A DNA stretch of 64,000 bases from the NCBI GenBank assembly GCA_964516845.1, contig CAZEXP010000001.1, forward strand, positions 124,001 to 188,000, read 5' to 3'. Origin of the DNA: JAPEKQ01 sp964516845. GTDB taxonomy: Bacteria; Joyebacterota; Joyebacteria; Joyebacterales; Joyebacteraceae. The notes beneath the pieces were generated by a model. It was not told the origin of the DNA and ran no database searches. It saw only the letters and a list, made by a program, of their open reading frames with translations. Below, one piece after another: positions 52,096-59,188 of the stretch (its first letter is position 1; each line of letters starts with the position of its first letter). The translations under genes and the position numbers were made by a program.

Positions 52096-53424
52096 GTGAG
52101 CGCGAACCTCAGTGATGCGATACGGGCGGCAGGTGTCGTGGGAGCCGGAGGCGGCGGTTTCCCGACCCACGTCAAGGCCGAGGGCAAGGCCGATACGCTC
52201 CTCGCCAACGGAGCCGAGTGCGAGCCGCTCCTGAAGGCCGACAGCGCGATGATGAGGGCGGAGCCCGCGCGCGTGCTCGCCGGTCTTACGCTCATGCGGG
52301 ACGCCGTCGGCGCCGAGCGCGCCGTCCTCGCCGTGAAACGCAAGAACCTCGACGCTCTTTCCGGACTCCGGGAGGCGGCCGAGGCGGCGGAGGGCGTCGA
52401 ACTCCTCGTCCTGGACAATGTCTATCCCGCGGGCGACGAGTTTCTGCTGGTCTTCGAGGCGACGGGACGCGTTGTCCCCGAGGGCGGGCTCCCGCTCGAT
52501 GTCGGTGTCGTCGTGAACAACGTCACCACGCTGGCGCAGGTCGCTGACGCTCGCGAGGGACGCCCCGTCACGCACCGGTTCGTCACGGTGCAGGGCGAGG
52601 TGAACAGTCCCGTGACCTTGTGGGCGCCCGTCGGAACGCAGCTCTCGGCACTGCTCGATGCTGCCGGGGGACCGAAACTCGACGAGTTCTCGGTCATCGC
52701 CGGCGGTCCGATGATGGGACGCCTGGCCGACCTGACCGAACCAACCGACAAGATGCTGGCCGGGATCATCGTGCTCCGAAACTCGCATCATCTCATCACG
52801 GTGAGGAAGGAGACCGCCGGTCACGCCCTGAAGATCGCTCGGGCCGCGTGCTGCCAGTGCATGGCGTGCACGGAGCTGTGCCCGAGGGCGCTTCTCGGCC
52901 ACGACCTCCAGCCGCATCGAACCGTGCGCGCGATCCAGTACTCGATGGAGGCCTCCGAGCACGCGCACGTCACATCGGCGTATCTCTGTTGCGAATGCGG
53001 CATGTGCGAGCTCTTCGCGTGCCCGCTCGAGATCAGGCCGAGGAGGATCCTCTCGGAGCTCAAGGCCGAGCTCAAGCGGCGGGGAGTCGAGAACCCGCAT
53101 CGGAGACGGGAACTCGACGCCGACGCGGTCCGGCAGTACCGACAGATCCCTTCGGCGCGGCTGGTCCAGCGTCTCGGCCTGTCTCAGTATGACGGTCCCG
53201 CCGAGGCCATCGGCGACGCGCTCCAGGCGCGGCGAGTGCGCCTGCTGATGCGCCAGCACATCGGCGCGCCGGCGGTGCCCGTCGTCGAACAGGGAGCGAG
53301 CGTGCTCGCCGGCGATGTCGTGGGTGAGATTCCTGCAGGAGCCCTTGGCGCACGCGTACACGCCAGTATCAGCGGCGAGGTGACGCGAGTCAGCACAACG
53401 GAAGTGGTCGTCGAGCGTCGATAG
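52096..53424 (+). CDS. pduS: PduS-like flavin/iron-sulfur NADH dehydrogenase (RnfC-related)
   Basis: A 443-residue protein. The N-terminal RnfC/Complex I 51K-like fold has GAGGGGFPTHVK and LLANGAECEPLLKAD for NADH and flavin, then an SLBB-type region (VTHRFVTVQGEV). Two 4Fe-4S motifs follow: CCQCMACTELCP and CCECGMCELFACP. A barrel-sandwich C-terminal domain closes it. PduS reduces cobalamin or moves electrons from NADH in propanediol microcompartments. No B12-dependent enzyme is present here, so an electron-export role with the BMC-T is more likely. GTG 52096 follows AGGGGA. Confidence 0.9.
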   Translation: MSANLSDAIRAAGVVGAGGGGFPTHVKAEGKADTLLANGAECEPLLKADSAMMRAEPARVLAGLTLMRDAVGAERAVLAVKRKNLDALSGLREAAEAAEGVELLVLDNVYPAGDEFLLVFEATGRVVPEGGLPLDVGVVVNNVTTLAQVADAREGRPVTHRFVTVQGEVNSPVTLWAPVGTQLSALLDAAGGPKLDEFSVIAGGPMMGRLADLTEPTDKMLAGIIVLRNSHHLITVRKETAGHALKIARAACCQCMACTELCPRALLGHDLQPHRTVRAIQYSMEASEHAHVTSAYLCCECGMCELFACPLEIRPRRILSELKAELKRRGVENPHRRRELDADAVRQYRQIPSARLVQRLGLSQYDGPAEAIGDALQARRVRLLMRQHIGAPAVPVVEQGASVLAGDVVGEIPAGALGARVHASISGEVTRVSTTEVVVERR

Positions 53425-53496
53425 CGCGCACCGCACGCGTCGACCTCGTAGAGGACACGACGTCATGGATGACGCGACGTCGGAGAGGATGAACGA

Positions 53497-54087
53497 TTGG
53501 CGAAGAAGCGTTCTCAAATGGACGCCCCGAAGCGCGGACGACTCGAGGCGATCGCGATCATAGAGACCATCAGCATCGCCGTCGGGATCCAGATCACCGA
53601 CGCGATGGCCAAGATGGCCAGCGTCGAGATCCTCGAATCGACTCCGATCTGTCCCGGCAAGTACATGGTGCTGGTGGCAGGCGGCGTCTCCGATGTGGAG
53701 TCCTCGCTGAAGCGTGGCATCGAGATCGGCGGGGACGTCATCGCCGACACCCTGTCGATACCTCACGTCCATCCGGACATCTTCCCGGCCATCCTCGGCG
53801 CCGTCGACGTGGGCGAGCTGGGGGCGCTCGGCGTTGTCGAGACGTTCACGGTCGCCTCCTCGATCCTCGCGGCTGATGCCGCGGCGAAGGCCGCACGCGT
53901 TCGTATCCTCGAGATTCGTGTCGCGAAGGGACTCGGCGGCAAGGGCTTCTTCACGATGACGGGCGAGGTGCACGAGGTGGAGGCCGCTATGGAGGCGGCT
54001 CTTCAGGTCACGAAGGAATCCGGGACGCTCGTGCGCAGCGTCGTCATCCCACGACCGCACCCGAGTCTAGCGGCGACGGTCCTGTAG
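53497..54087 (+). CDS. pduT: BMC-T tandem-domain shell protein (PduT-like) with pore cysteine
   Basis: A 196-residue protein of two fused BMC domains that forms trimers. The first repeat has IAIIETISIAVGIQITDAMAKMA and TPICPGKYMVLVAGGVSDVESS. The second has LGALGVVETFTVASSILAADAAAKAA. Cys52 in ICPGKY aligns with Cys38 of PduT, which binds a 4Fe-4S cluster at the trimer pore. It begins at TTG 53497 after GGAGAGG. About 15 charged residues precede the usual start. It adjoins pduS, as in propanediol loci. Confidence 0.93.
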   Translation: MAKKRSQMDAPKRGRLEAIAIIETISIAVGIQITDAMAKMASVEILESTPICPGKYMVLVAGGVSDVESSLKRGIEIGGDVIADTLSIPHVHPDIFPAILGAVDVGELGALGVVETFTVASSILAADAAAKAARVRILEIRVAKGLGGKGFFTMTGEVHEVEAAMEAALQVTKESGTLVRSVVIPRPHPSLAATVL

Positions 54088-54119
54088 CGCGTCGCCACGC
54101 CTGCGGCGAAGGAGGAGCG

Positions 54120-54413
54120 GTGCATTTCGGCAGGGTCATCGGCTCGGTCTGGGCGACTCAGAAGGTCCCGACGCTCAAGGGCGCGCGGATGCTGATCGTC
54201 CAGCCTCTGACGCATACGCTCGAGGAGAAAGGGCAACCGCTCGTAGCCGTCGACACCGTCGAGGCTGCGCCCGGACAGATCATCTACTTCGTGATGTCGC
54301 GCGAGGCGTGCAAGGCGATGGAGGAGCGCTTCAACCCGGTCGACGCGGCGATCGTCGGCATCGTCGATGAGATATCACTGGCCGATGCAGCGATCGACGG
54401 GGGGGACGTCTGA
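54120..54413 (+). CDS. BMC-P pentameric vertex protein, second copy
   Basis: A 97-residue EutN/CcmL-fold protein. It starts VHFGRVIGSVWATQKVPTLKGARMLIVQPL at a GTG after AAGGAGGAG. It contains VAVDTVEAAPGQIIYFVMSREACKAM and VDAAIVGIVDEISL. The glycine-rich loop common in BMC-P (GxGxxVL) is altered to APGQIIYF, so its pentamer interface may differ from that of the first copy. It lies 2 nt before the third copy. Confidence 0.93.
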   Translation: MHFGRVIGSVWATQKVPTLKGARMLIVQPLTHTLEEKGQPLVAVDTVEAAPGQIIYFVMSREACKAMEERFNPVDAAIVGIVDEISLADAAIDGGDV

Positions 54414-54414
54414 C

Positions 54415-54687
54415 ATGTTTCTCGCACGCGTGATAGGGGAACTCGTCTCGACGATCAAGCATGAGTCGCTCCACGCCCAAACGCTGCTGATCATCGACCG
54501 GATCGATCTCGAGGACCATCAGACCGGCGCCACCCTGATAGCAGTCGATTCGGTGTCCGCGGGCGTAGGGGACACCGTGCTCGTCGTGGACGAGGGCGGC
54601 TCCGCGGCCATCGTCACCGGGCTTGCCGACCCGCCGATCAGAACGGTCATCGTCGGCATCGTCGATCACTTCGACGTGGAGGTGTGA
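54415..54687 (+). CDS. BMC-P pentameric vertex protein, third copy
   Basis: A 90-residue EutN/CcmL-fold protein beginning MFLARVIGELVSTIKHESLHAQTLLIIDRI. It has TLIAVDSVSAGVGDTVLVVDEGGSAAIV and PIRTVIVGIVDHFDVEV. Three divergent BMC-P genes are common in aldolase-containing microcompartment loci such as the Planctomycetes/Verrucomicrobia type. It is followed 4 nt later by the aldolase start codon. Confidence 0.94.
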   Translation: MFLARVIGELVSTIKHESLHAQTLLIIDRIDLEDHQTGATLIAVDSVSAGVGDTVLVVDEGGSAAIVTGLADPPIRTVIVGIVDHFDVEV

Positions 54688-54691
54688 CGTC

Positions 54692-55492
54692 GTGCTGAGC
54701 GAGTTCGAAGCGCGCCGCGATATCGTCGAGATCGGCCGTCGGCTCTGGCAACGCGGATACGTTGCCTCGAACGACGGCAACATCAGCGCGCGCCTCGACG
54801 GCGAACGGATACTCGTGACGCCCTCGGGCCTTTCGAAAGGCTTTCTCTCCACGACCGATCTCGTCGTTGTCACGCCCGAAGGCAGGAAGCTCTCGGGAGA
54901 GCGCGAGCCCACCTCGGAACTCCCGCTTCACCTCTCGGTCTACTCCCGTCGCGCCGACGTCGCCGGTATCGTGCACGCCCATCCACCGGTCGCGACCGGG
55001 TACGCCGTTGCTCGTGTCCCACTTGCGCAGTGCATTCTTCCCGAGGTCGTGCTGACGCTCGGGTCGGTTCCGACCGCGGACTACGCGACGCCTTCTACCT
55101 CCGCGGTTGCCGAGAGCATCGCGCGCTACGTCGACGACTACAGCGCCATACTGCTGGCGAACCACGGGGCGCTCGCGCTCGGCAAGACTCTCTACGAAGC
55201 GTATTTCCGGATGGAGACGATCGAACACTTCGCTCAGATCGCCCTCACCGCGCGTCAGCTGGGAGGAGCATCGCCGCTGACACCGGGTGAGATCGAGGAC
55301 CTCGCGGTGATCCGGGAGAAACTCGGCGTGCGAGTGCCGGAGGACAGCTGTCTGAGCTGTGGCGCGTGCACCGGCTCCGACGGCGCCGATGCCGGAACAG
55401 CGCCGTCCCGGACCGCGTCCGGCCAGGCCAGCCTCGACGAATCGCTGGTTCAGGAGGTCATGGCGGAGATCGCCCGACGTCGTTCCGGCTGA
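54692..55492 (+). CDS. Class II aldolase (FucA/AraD family) with C-terminal Cys cluster and encapsulation peptide
   Basis: A 266-residue zinc aldolase. The active-site set is visible: SNDGNISARL, TPSG, the acid Glu76 in TSELPLH, His95 and His97 in HAHPP, and His158 in LLANHGALALG. Family members cleave fuculose- or rhamnulose-1-phosphate to lactaldehyde and DHAP. A linker adds Cys220, Cys223 and Cys226 (CLSCGAC), and residues about 249-264 (DESLVQEVMAEIARRR) form an amphipathic helix, probably an encapsulation peptide. GTG 54692 follows GGAGGTG. The real substrate is not established. Confidence 0.9.
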   Translation: MLSEFEARRDIVEIGRRLWQRGYVASNDGNISARLDGERILVTPSGLSKGFLSTTDLVVVTPEGRKLSGEREPTSELPLHLSVYSRRADVAGIVHAHPPVATGYAVARVPLAQCILPEVVLTLGSVPTADYATPSTSAVAESIARYVDDYSAILLANHGALALGKTLYEAYFRMETIEHFAQIALTARQLGGASPLTPGEIEDLAVIREKLGVRVPEDSCLSCGACTGSDGADAGTAPSRTASGQASLDESLVQEVMAEIARRRSG

Positions 55493-55499
55493 AAAAGGA

Positions 55500-55514
55500 C
55501 CCGCTCCGAGCGGG
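55500..55514 (+). terminator. Short hairpin after the microcompartment operon
   Basis: A 6-bp stem CCCGCT/AGCGGG with a CCG loop lies 7 nt after the aldolase stop. It has no T tract and overlaps the approach to the sppA ribosome-binding site, so read-through into sppA is likely. Confidence 0.35.
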
Positions 55515-55530
55515 CCCGGGAGGATGACGA

Positions 55531-56427
55531 ATGACAAAGCGCGGATGTCTCTGGGGATGGTTGGCGGGAGCGGTGACGCTGCTCCTGATATTCCTCGTCA
55601 CGATGATCATGATAGAAGCACTGCTCGGAGGAGACGGTGTGCGTCTGCCCTCGTACGGCGCGCACGTCGGCCTCGTCCGGATCGAAGGCGTCATCAGCGA
55701 CTCGAGGAGCGTCATCGACGACCTGCGATTCTTTGAGAAGGCCGGCGGGATCAAGGCTCTGGTGATCCGAATCGACAGTCCGGGTGGTGGGGTGGCGGCA
55801 ACGCAGGAGATCGTCGCCGAGATCGACCGCATCCGAGAGAATGGGATGCCGGTGGTGGCCTCGATGGGATCTGTCGCGGCATCAGGCGGATACTACATCG
55901 CGTGCTCGGCCGACAGCATCTTCGCCAACGCAGGGACGCTGACTGGCAGCATCGGTGTCATCATGAGCTTCACGAATCTTGAGAGCCTGTTCGCCAAACT
56001 GGGTATGTCTTTTGACGTTGTCAAGAGCGGTGAGTACAAGGACATCGGCTCCTGGAGCCGCGAGATGACCCCGGCGGAACGGGCGCTCCTCCAGGCCACG
56101 GTTGACGATATCCACGCGCAGTTCGTCGAGGCGGTCTCCCAGGGACGCGACCTTTCCCTCGAGGAGGTTGCATCCTTCTCCGATGGCCGCATCTTCTCGG
56201 GCCGTGAAGCTCTGTCCCGGAAGCTCGTCGACGGGCTCGGAACGCTCGACGACGCTGTGACGGCAGCCGGCAGAATGGGGGGTATCGGGGGAGAACCGCG
56301 TATCCTGGAGCCGGTCAAGCGCGAACGGTTGACGTTTTTTGACCTGCTGACGGGGAGCCTGGAGCGCATCCTCCCTGAGACGGCGGTCCCGAGCGGCGCC
56401 CTCTACCTGTACAGACCCTCCAAGTGA
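55531..56427 (+). CDS. sppA: Signal peptide peptidase SppA, 36K type
   Basis: A 298-residue membrane serine protease of the short SppA type. One N-terminal helix (GWLAGAVTLLLIFLVTMIMIE) is followed by the ClpP-like fold: LVIRIDSPGGGVAATQEI, the nucleophile Ser118 in VAASGGYYIAC and the general-base Lys170 in SGEYKDIGSWSREMTP. The 52-residue Ser-Lys spacing matches the Bacillus enzyme. It degrades cleaved signal peptides in the inner membrane. GGGAGGA precedes the ATG. It lies downstream of the microcompartment genes, with no functional link apparent. Confidence 0.95.
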   Translation: MTKRGCLWGWLAGAVTLLLIFLVTMIMIEALLGGDGVRLPSYGAHVGLVRIEGVISDSRSVIDDLRFFEKAGGIKALVIRIDSPGGGVAATQEIVAEIDRIRENGMPVVASMGSVAASGGYYIACSADSIFANAGTLTGSIGVIMSFTNLESLFAKLGMSFDVVKSGEYKDIGSWSREMTPAERALLQATVDDIHAQFVEAVSQGRDLSLEEVASFSDGRIFSGREALSRKLVDGLGTLDDAVTAAGRMGGIGGEPRILEPVKRERLTFFDLLTGSLERILPETAVPSGALYLYRPSK

Positions 56428-56442
56428 CCTTCAGAAAAGCAT

Positions 56443-56471
56443 TTGACAGCCTCGGGCCGGCTTGCTAGGAT
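56443..56471 (+). promoter_or_regulatory. Sigma-70-type promoter upstream of the HU gene
   Basis: TTGACA (56443-56448), a 17-nt spacer and TAGGAT (56466-56471). The predicted start near 56478 leaves about 337 nt of untranslated leader before HU. Confidence 0.78.
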
Positions 56472-56477
56472 GTGTCT

Positions 56478-56814
56478 TGAGGTTGTCGGCCTCGCGCCGG
56501 CAGTGCAGTCTCCGCAGCGACGCTCGAACAGCCGCCGTACCCGGTAAGGTGCGGGCGGCGACCGACTTCGGCCGATGCATCTGCTGGTCGGCACCAGGAG
56601 AGGCGATCGCGCGGAAAGACGAGGCAAGATTCTGCAATCCGACAGCTCTCCAGGAGCGAAAGCCGGGGAAACCTGAGCGGCCTCCCGCATGCAGGCGAGG
56701 AGGCTCCGTACGGAGAGCAACCGATGACGCGAAGCACCGCGACGATGCACGACGGCGCAGCACACAGCGTTGGAGCGCGATCGCGTGCGGGCTCCACGAC
56801 GGAGGTTGTGGGTT
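56478..56814 (+). ncRNA. Long structured leader or small RNA upstream of the HU gene
   Basis: This 337-nt stretch follows a good promoter and has no convincing protein gene. A two-part hairpin at 56531-56559 pairs GCCGCC with GGCGGC, and GTACC with GGTGC inside it. A possible three-way junction is closed by GGAGC (56653-56657) and GCTCC (56703-56707), with GCCG/CGGC and CCTC/GAGG hairpins inside. I compared it by eye with c-di-GMP, cobalamin, SAM and glmS elements and RNase P RNA without a match. No terminator is seen before the HU ribosome-binding site. Confidence 0.4.
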
Positions 56815-57171
56815 ATGACGAAAGCGGACCTTGTCGATCGCGTTGCCAGCACAACCGGACTGACGAAGCGTGACGTCGCCGTTGTCGTTGAGGCGCTCCT
56901 TGACTCGATCAAAGACGCGCTCGCCGATCACCGGCACATCGAGATTCGGGAGTTCGGGACGTTCAAAGTGAAGCAACGCAAAGCCAGCATGAAGTACAAC
57001 CCGAGAGACCGCTCGCAGAAGGTAGTCGTACCTGCGAAGATGGTCCCGGTGTTCAAGCCGAGCAAGTTCCTGAAGGAGAAGGTTAACTGGCCTGATGAGC
57101 GGGGGATCAATCCCCCCGAAGGGGGAGCAGCATCCCCGGAACCGGCCGTCGATAGCAATCCGGCGGCATGA
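56815..57171 (+). CDS. HU-family DNA-binding protein with C-terminal extension
   Basis: A 118-residue nucleoid protein. The HU/IHF core runs from MTKADLVDRVASTTGLTKRD through IEIREFGTFKVKQRKA and NPRDRSQKVVVPAKMVPVFKPSK, covering the dimerisation helices and the DNA-binding arm with its proline. About 28 extra residues rich in Pro, Gly and Ala follow the usual end. It compacts and bends DNA. The ATG follows GGAGG with 9-nt spacing. It is preceded by the long leader described above. Confidence 0.95.
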   Translation: MTKADLVDRVASTTGLTKRDVAVVVEALLDSIKDALADHRHIEIREFGTFKVKQRKASMKYNPRDRSQKVVVPAKMVPVFKPSKFLKEKVNWPDERGINPPEGGAASPEPAVDSNPAA

Positions 57172-57179
57172 GGAGGAGT

Positions 57180-57275
57180 ATGCCGAGTCTGAAGAAGAAA
57201 CGCCGCAAGAAGATGGCGAAGCACAAGCTCAAGAAGAGGCGCAGGAAGGACCGTCACAAGAAGCGTGTGCGCTAG
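57180..57275 (+). CDS. Small basic ribosomal protein bS22 / AURKAIP1-COX24 family
   Basis: A 31-residue protein, MPSLKKKRRKKMAKHKLKKR followed by RRKDRHKKRVR. It matches the AURKAIP1/COX24 domain pattern (S-x-x-KKRRKxM-x-KHK-x-KKR), known as the 30S protein bS22 in mycobacteria and found widely in FCB bacteria. It starts 9 nt after the HU stop, and GAGGAGG lies just upstream of the ATG. Two-thirds of its residues are Lys or Arg. It is too short for most gene callers. Confidence 0.88.
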   Translation: MPSLKKKRRKKMAKHKLKKRRRKDRHKKRVR

Positions 57276-57308
57276 TCCCGCCGGCGGGAATCACCGTCTG
57301 GAGGTTCC

Positions 57309-57710
57309 ATGACTGACAAGAAGCAAGGCAGCTGGGAGGGGCGGGAACGCAGGCAGTCGGCTCGCGTCAGTGCCCAGGTCGCGCTGCAGCTCGGCGGGCT
57401 TGACGATTCGATCCCGGGTGAGTCTCTGACGACCGAGAGCATCAATGTCGGCGCCGAAGGTGTGTACTGTCACGTCAGTCACTTCATCGCACCGCTGACG
57501 AAGCTCCAGCTGACGATGGTCCTCCCGATCAGGGACAAGAAGGGACAGTCGCGCAGCGAGGTCCTCAAGACGGATGCAGTGGTGGTCCGTTGCCAGCCTG
57601 CCGGGAGCGAGAGCAGTGGCTACCGGATCGCGTGTTTCTTCACGGGCCTCGAGCCCGCGGCACGCGAGGTTCTGCAGGACTACGTGCGGCAGCACGTGGC
57701 CCCCGCCTAG
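57309..57710 (+). CDS. PilZ-domain protein
   Basis: A 133-residue protein with a single PilZ-like domain. The N-terminal arginine motif is in RERRQSARV, and the second motif region reads ESINVGAEGVYCHV (a D/NxSxxG-like element with Ala for Ser). Later strands include LQLTMVLPIRD and YRIACFFTGL. PilZ domains bind cyclic-di-GMP, but the altered second motif makes binding uncertain. GGAGG precedes the ATG. A bidirectional terminator follows. Confidence 0.85.
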   Translation: MTDKKQGSWEGRERRQSARVSAQVALQLGGLDDSIPGESLTTESINVGAEGVYCHVSHFIAPLTKLQLTMVLPIRDKKGQSRSEVLKTDAVVVRCQPAGSESSGYRIACFFTGLEPAAREVLQDYVRQHVAPA

Positions 57711-57759
57711 GGGCACATACTTCGGCCGCGCGAGCGACCTCTCAAACGAAGAACAAAGA

Positions 57760-57789
57760 GAAGGCCCGACAGATTTCTGTCGGGCCTTC
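57760..57789. terminator. Bidirectional terminator after the PilZ gene
   Basis: GAAGGCCCGACAGA and TCTGTCGGGCCTTC form a 13-14 bp stem. The + strand continues TTCCG and the minus strand TTTGTTCTTCG, both T-rich. It separates the convergent PilZ and outer-membrane protein genes. Confidence 0.88.
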
Positions 57790-57856
57790 TTCCGTATGAG
57801 CGATGTCAGCGGCGGCACTGCCGATGTCGGCGGCGATCGACGCGACGGGGACCGCG

Positions 57857-59188
57857 TTAGAAGCGGTAGGCCGCCTCGATGATAAGGGCCGTCTCATCAA
57901 CGGACTCGGTGAAATCGTAATCCTCTGCCGACCGTTCGTATGCCGCGGAAAGCCAGGCGACGTCTATCGCGAGCACGGTGTCGATCAGAATGCCCGCGCC
58001 GACCGTCCAGTACGCCCGGTCCTGATCGACCGTCAACCCGCGATACGAGATCGGCCGCGTCATGAATCCTCCGCGCACACGAATCGGCATTTCCGGTATC
58101 GTCACTTCGACGCCCGCGTTGAGATCGTGAGTCGCCTCGTACGCGTCGCGACGGTCAGCCTGGTCACCCAGGTAGACCCTTCCCTCGTACTCCATCTCGG
58201 ACCAGTTGGTGTAGCGGTAGTCGCAGCCGACGATCACCAGGTCCACCGGCGACCAGCTCGCGCCCACACCGAACGTGAACGGAAGCGTCAGCTTGTCCTC
58301 GAAACTCACGACCTCGGTCTCGATGCCCCCCGAAGGACCGGTGAGTTCGTCGGTCCTGCGCTCCGTTCCGGAGAACGTCAGCGTCGTCGGGAGCGTCACC
58401 GTCGCACCGGCCGCGAGCTGATCGGTCAGATAGAAGAGCGCGCCAAGCTTGAACCCGAGACCCGCAACATCGGCTTCGCTGTCGATCGCGAGGTTGTACG
58501 TCTCGTAGTCGGCCGACACACCGTGGTCATCACGTGCCGTGTAGAGGAAGGTCCGTTCGTACGTCCCTCCAATGATCGAGACCGCCGCGCCGATCGAGAC
58601 GTTCTCCGAGGCATCGAACGCCGCGGCAAGCGTCCCCGCATACATGTCGCCGTTGCTCAGCAGGTCCTCGGTCTGGCCCCAGGCTGACGTGTAGTAGAGG
58701 CTGTCGGACGGCTCGTACCAGGTCAGCGAGTCATCGTACGTCGCGAGGAAATCGGCATCCAGCCCGTACACCCTCTCGAACCCCAACCCGACCACGAGCG
58801 AACCGCGGAAAGTGGGGAACGGGTAGGCGAAGCGGAGCGCGGAAAGGCTCGTGCTCGTGATGTCGGTCTCGTATTCGCTCCCGAGCGCGTCGCCGGAACG
58901 GCCCCGCCCATCGAAGACGAAGCCGCCGGAGAGCTCCACTCGCCGCAACCGGGCGAGCGCCGCCGGGTTCGTGAGCATCGCCGAGCCGTCGTCCGCCGTT
59001 GCCAGCGCCACGCCACCCATCCCGAGCGACCTGGCCCCGGTCATCGTTGCGTTCGCGAACGGTATCTCCGTGAGCGGCGCGACGTATCCGTCGTACGCGG
59101 ACGCCGGCAGCGATCCGGTCGTGAGAGCGGCCGTGACGATGAGGGCTGCCAGGGCCGTGCGCATCGTGCGGTCCATGAGAGTCATCAT
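57857..59188 (-). CDS. FadL/OmpP1-family outer-membrane protein
   Basis: A 443-residue protein with a signal peptide (about 30 residues, cut near ASAYDG). It has the FadL-type hatch region ARSLGMGGVALATADDGSAMLTNPA and then alternating strands typical of a 14-strand barrel, ending in AAYRF with a terminal aromatic. FadL-family barrels transport hydrophobic compounds; PorV-like members serve secretion. AAGGG precedes the ATG. Its start overlaps the stop of the upstream lipoprotein gene, so the two are probably co-transcribed. Confidence 0.87.
   Translation of the reverse strand: MMTLMDRTMRTALAALIVTAALTTGSLPASAYDGYVAPLTEIPFANATMTGARSLGMGGVALATADDGSAMLTNPAALARLRRVELSGGFVFDGRGRSGDALGSEYETDITSTSLSALRFAYPFPTFRGSLVVGLGFERVYGLDADFLATYDDSLTWYEPSDSLYYTSAWGQTEDLLSNGDMYAGTLAAAFDASENVSIGAAVSIIGGTYERTFLYTARDDHGVSADYETYNLAIDSEADVAGLGFKLGALFYLTDQLAAGATVTLPTTLTFSGTERRTDELTGPSGGIETEVVSFEDKLTLPFTFGVGASWSPVDLVIVGCDYRYTNWSEMEYEGRVYLGDQADRRDAYEATHDLNAGVEVTIPEMPIRVRGGFMTRPISYRGLTVDQDRAYWTVGAGILIDTVLAIDVAWLSAAYERSAEDYDFTESVDETALIIEAAYRF

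Noticed and set aside
53465..53496. An ATG just before the BMC-T gene as its start
   Set aside because: ATG 53465 is in a different frame from the BMC domains. TTG 53497 with GGAGAGG fits better.
52069..54060. A 663-codon minus-strand open frame across pduS and pduT
   Set aside because: The + strand genes have intact Fe-S and BMC motifs; the reverse frame has none.
56600..56720. A c-di-GMP (GEMM) or other known riboswitch before HU
   Set aside because: GCGAAAGCC and GGAAACC look superficially similar, but the conserved order and flanking helices of GEMM could not be fitted.
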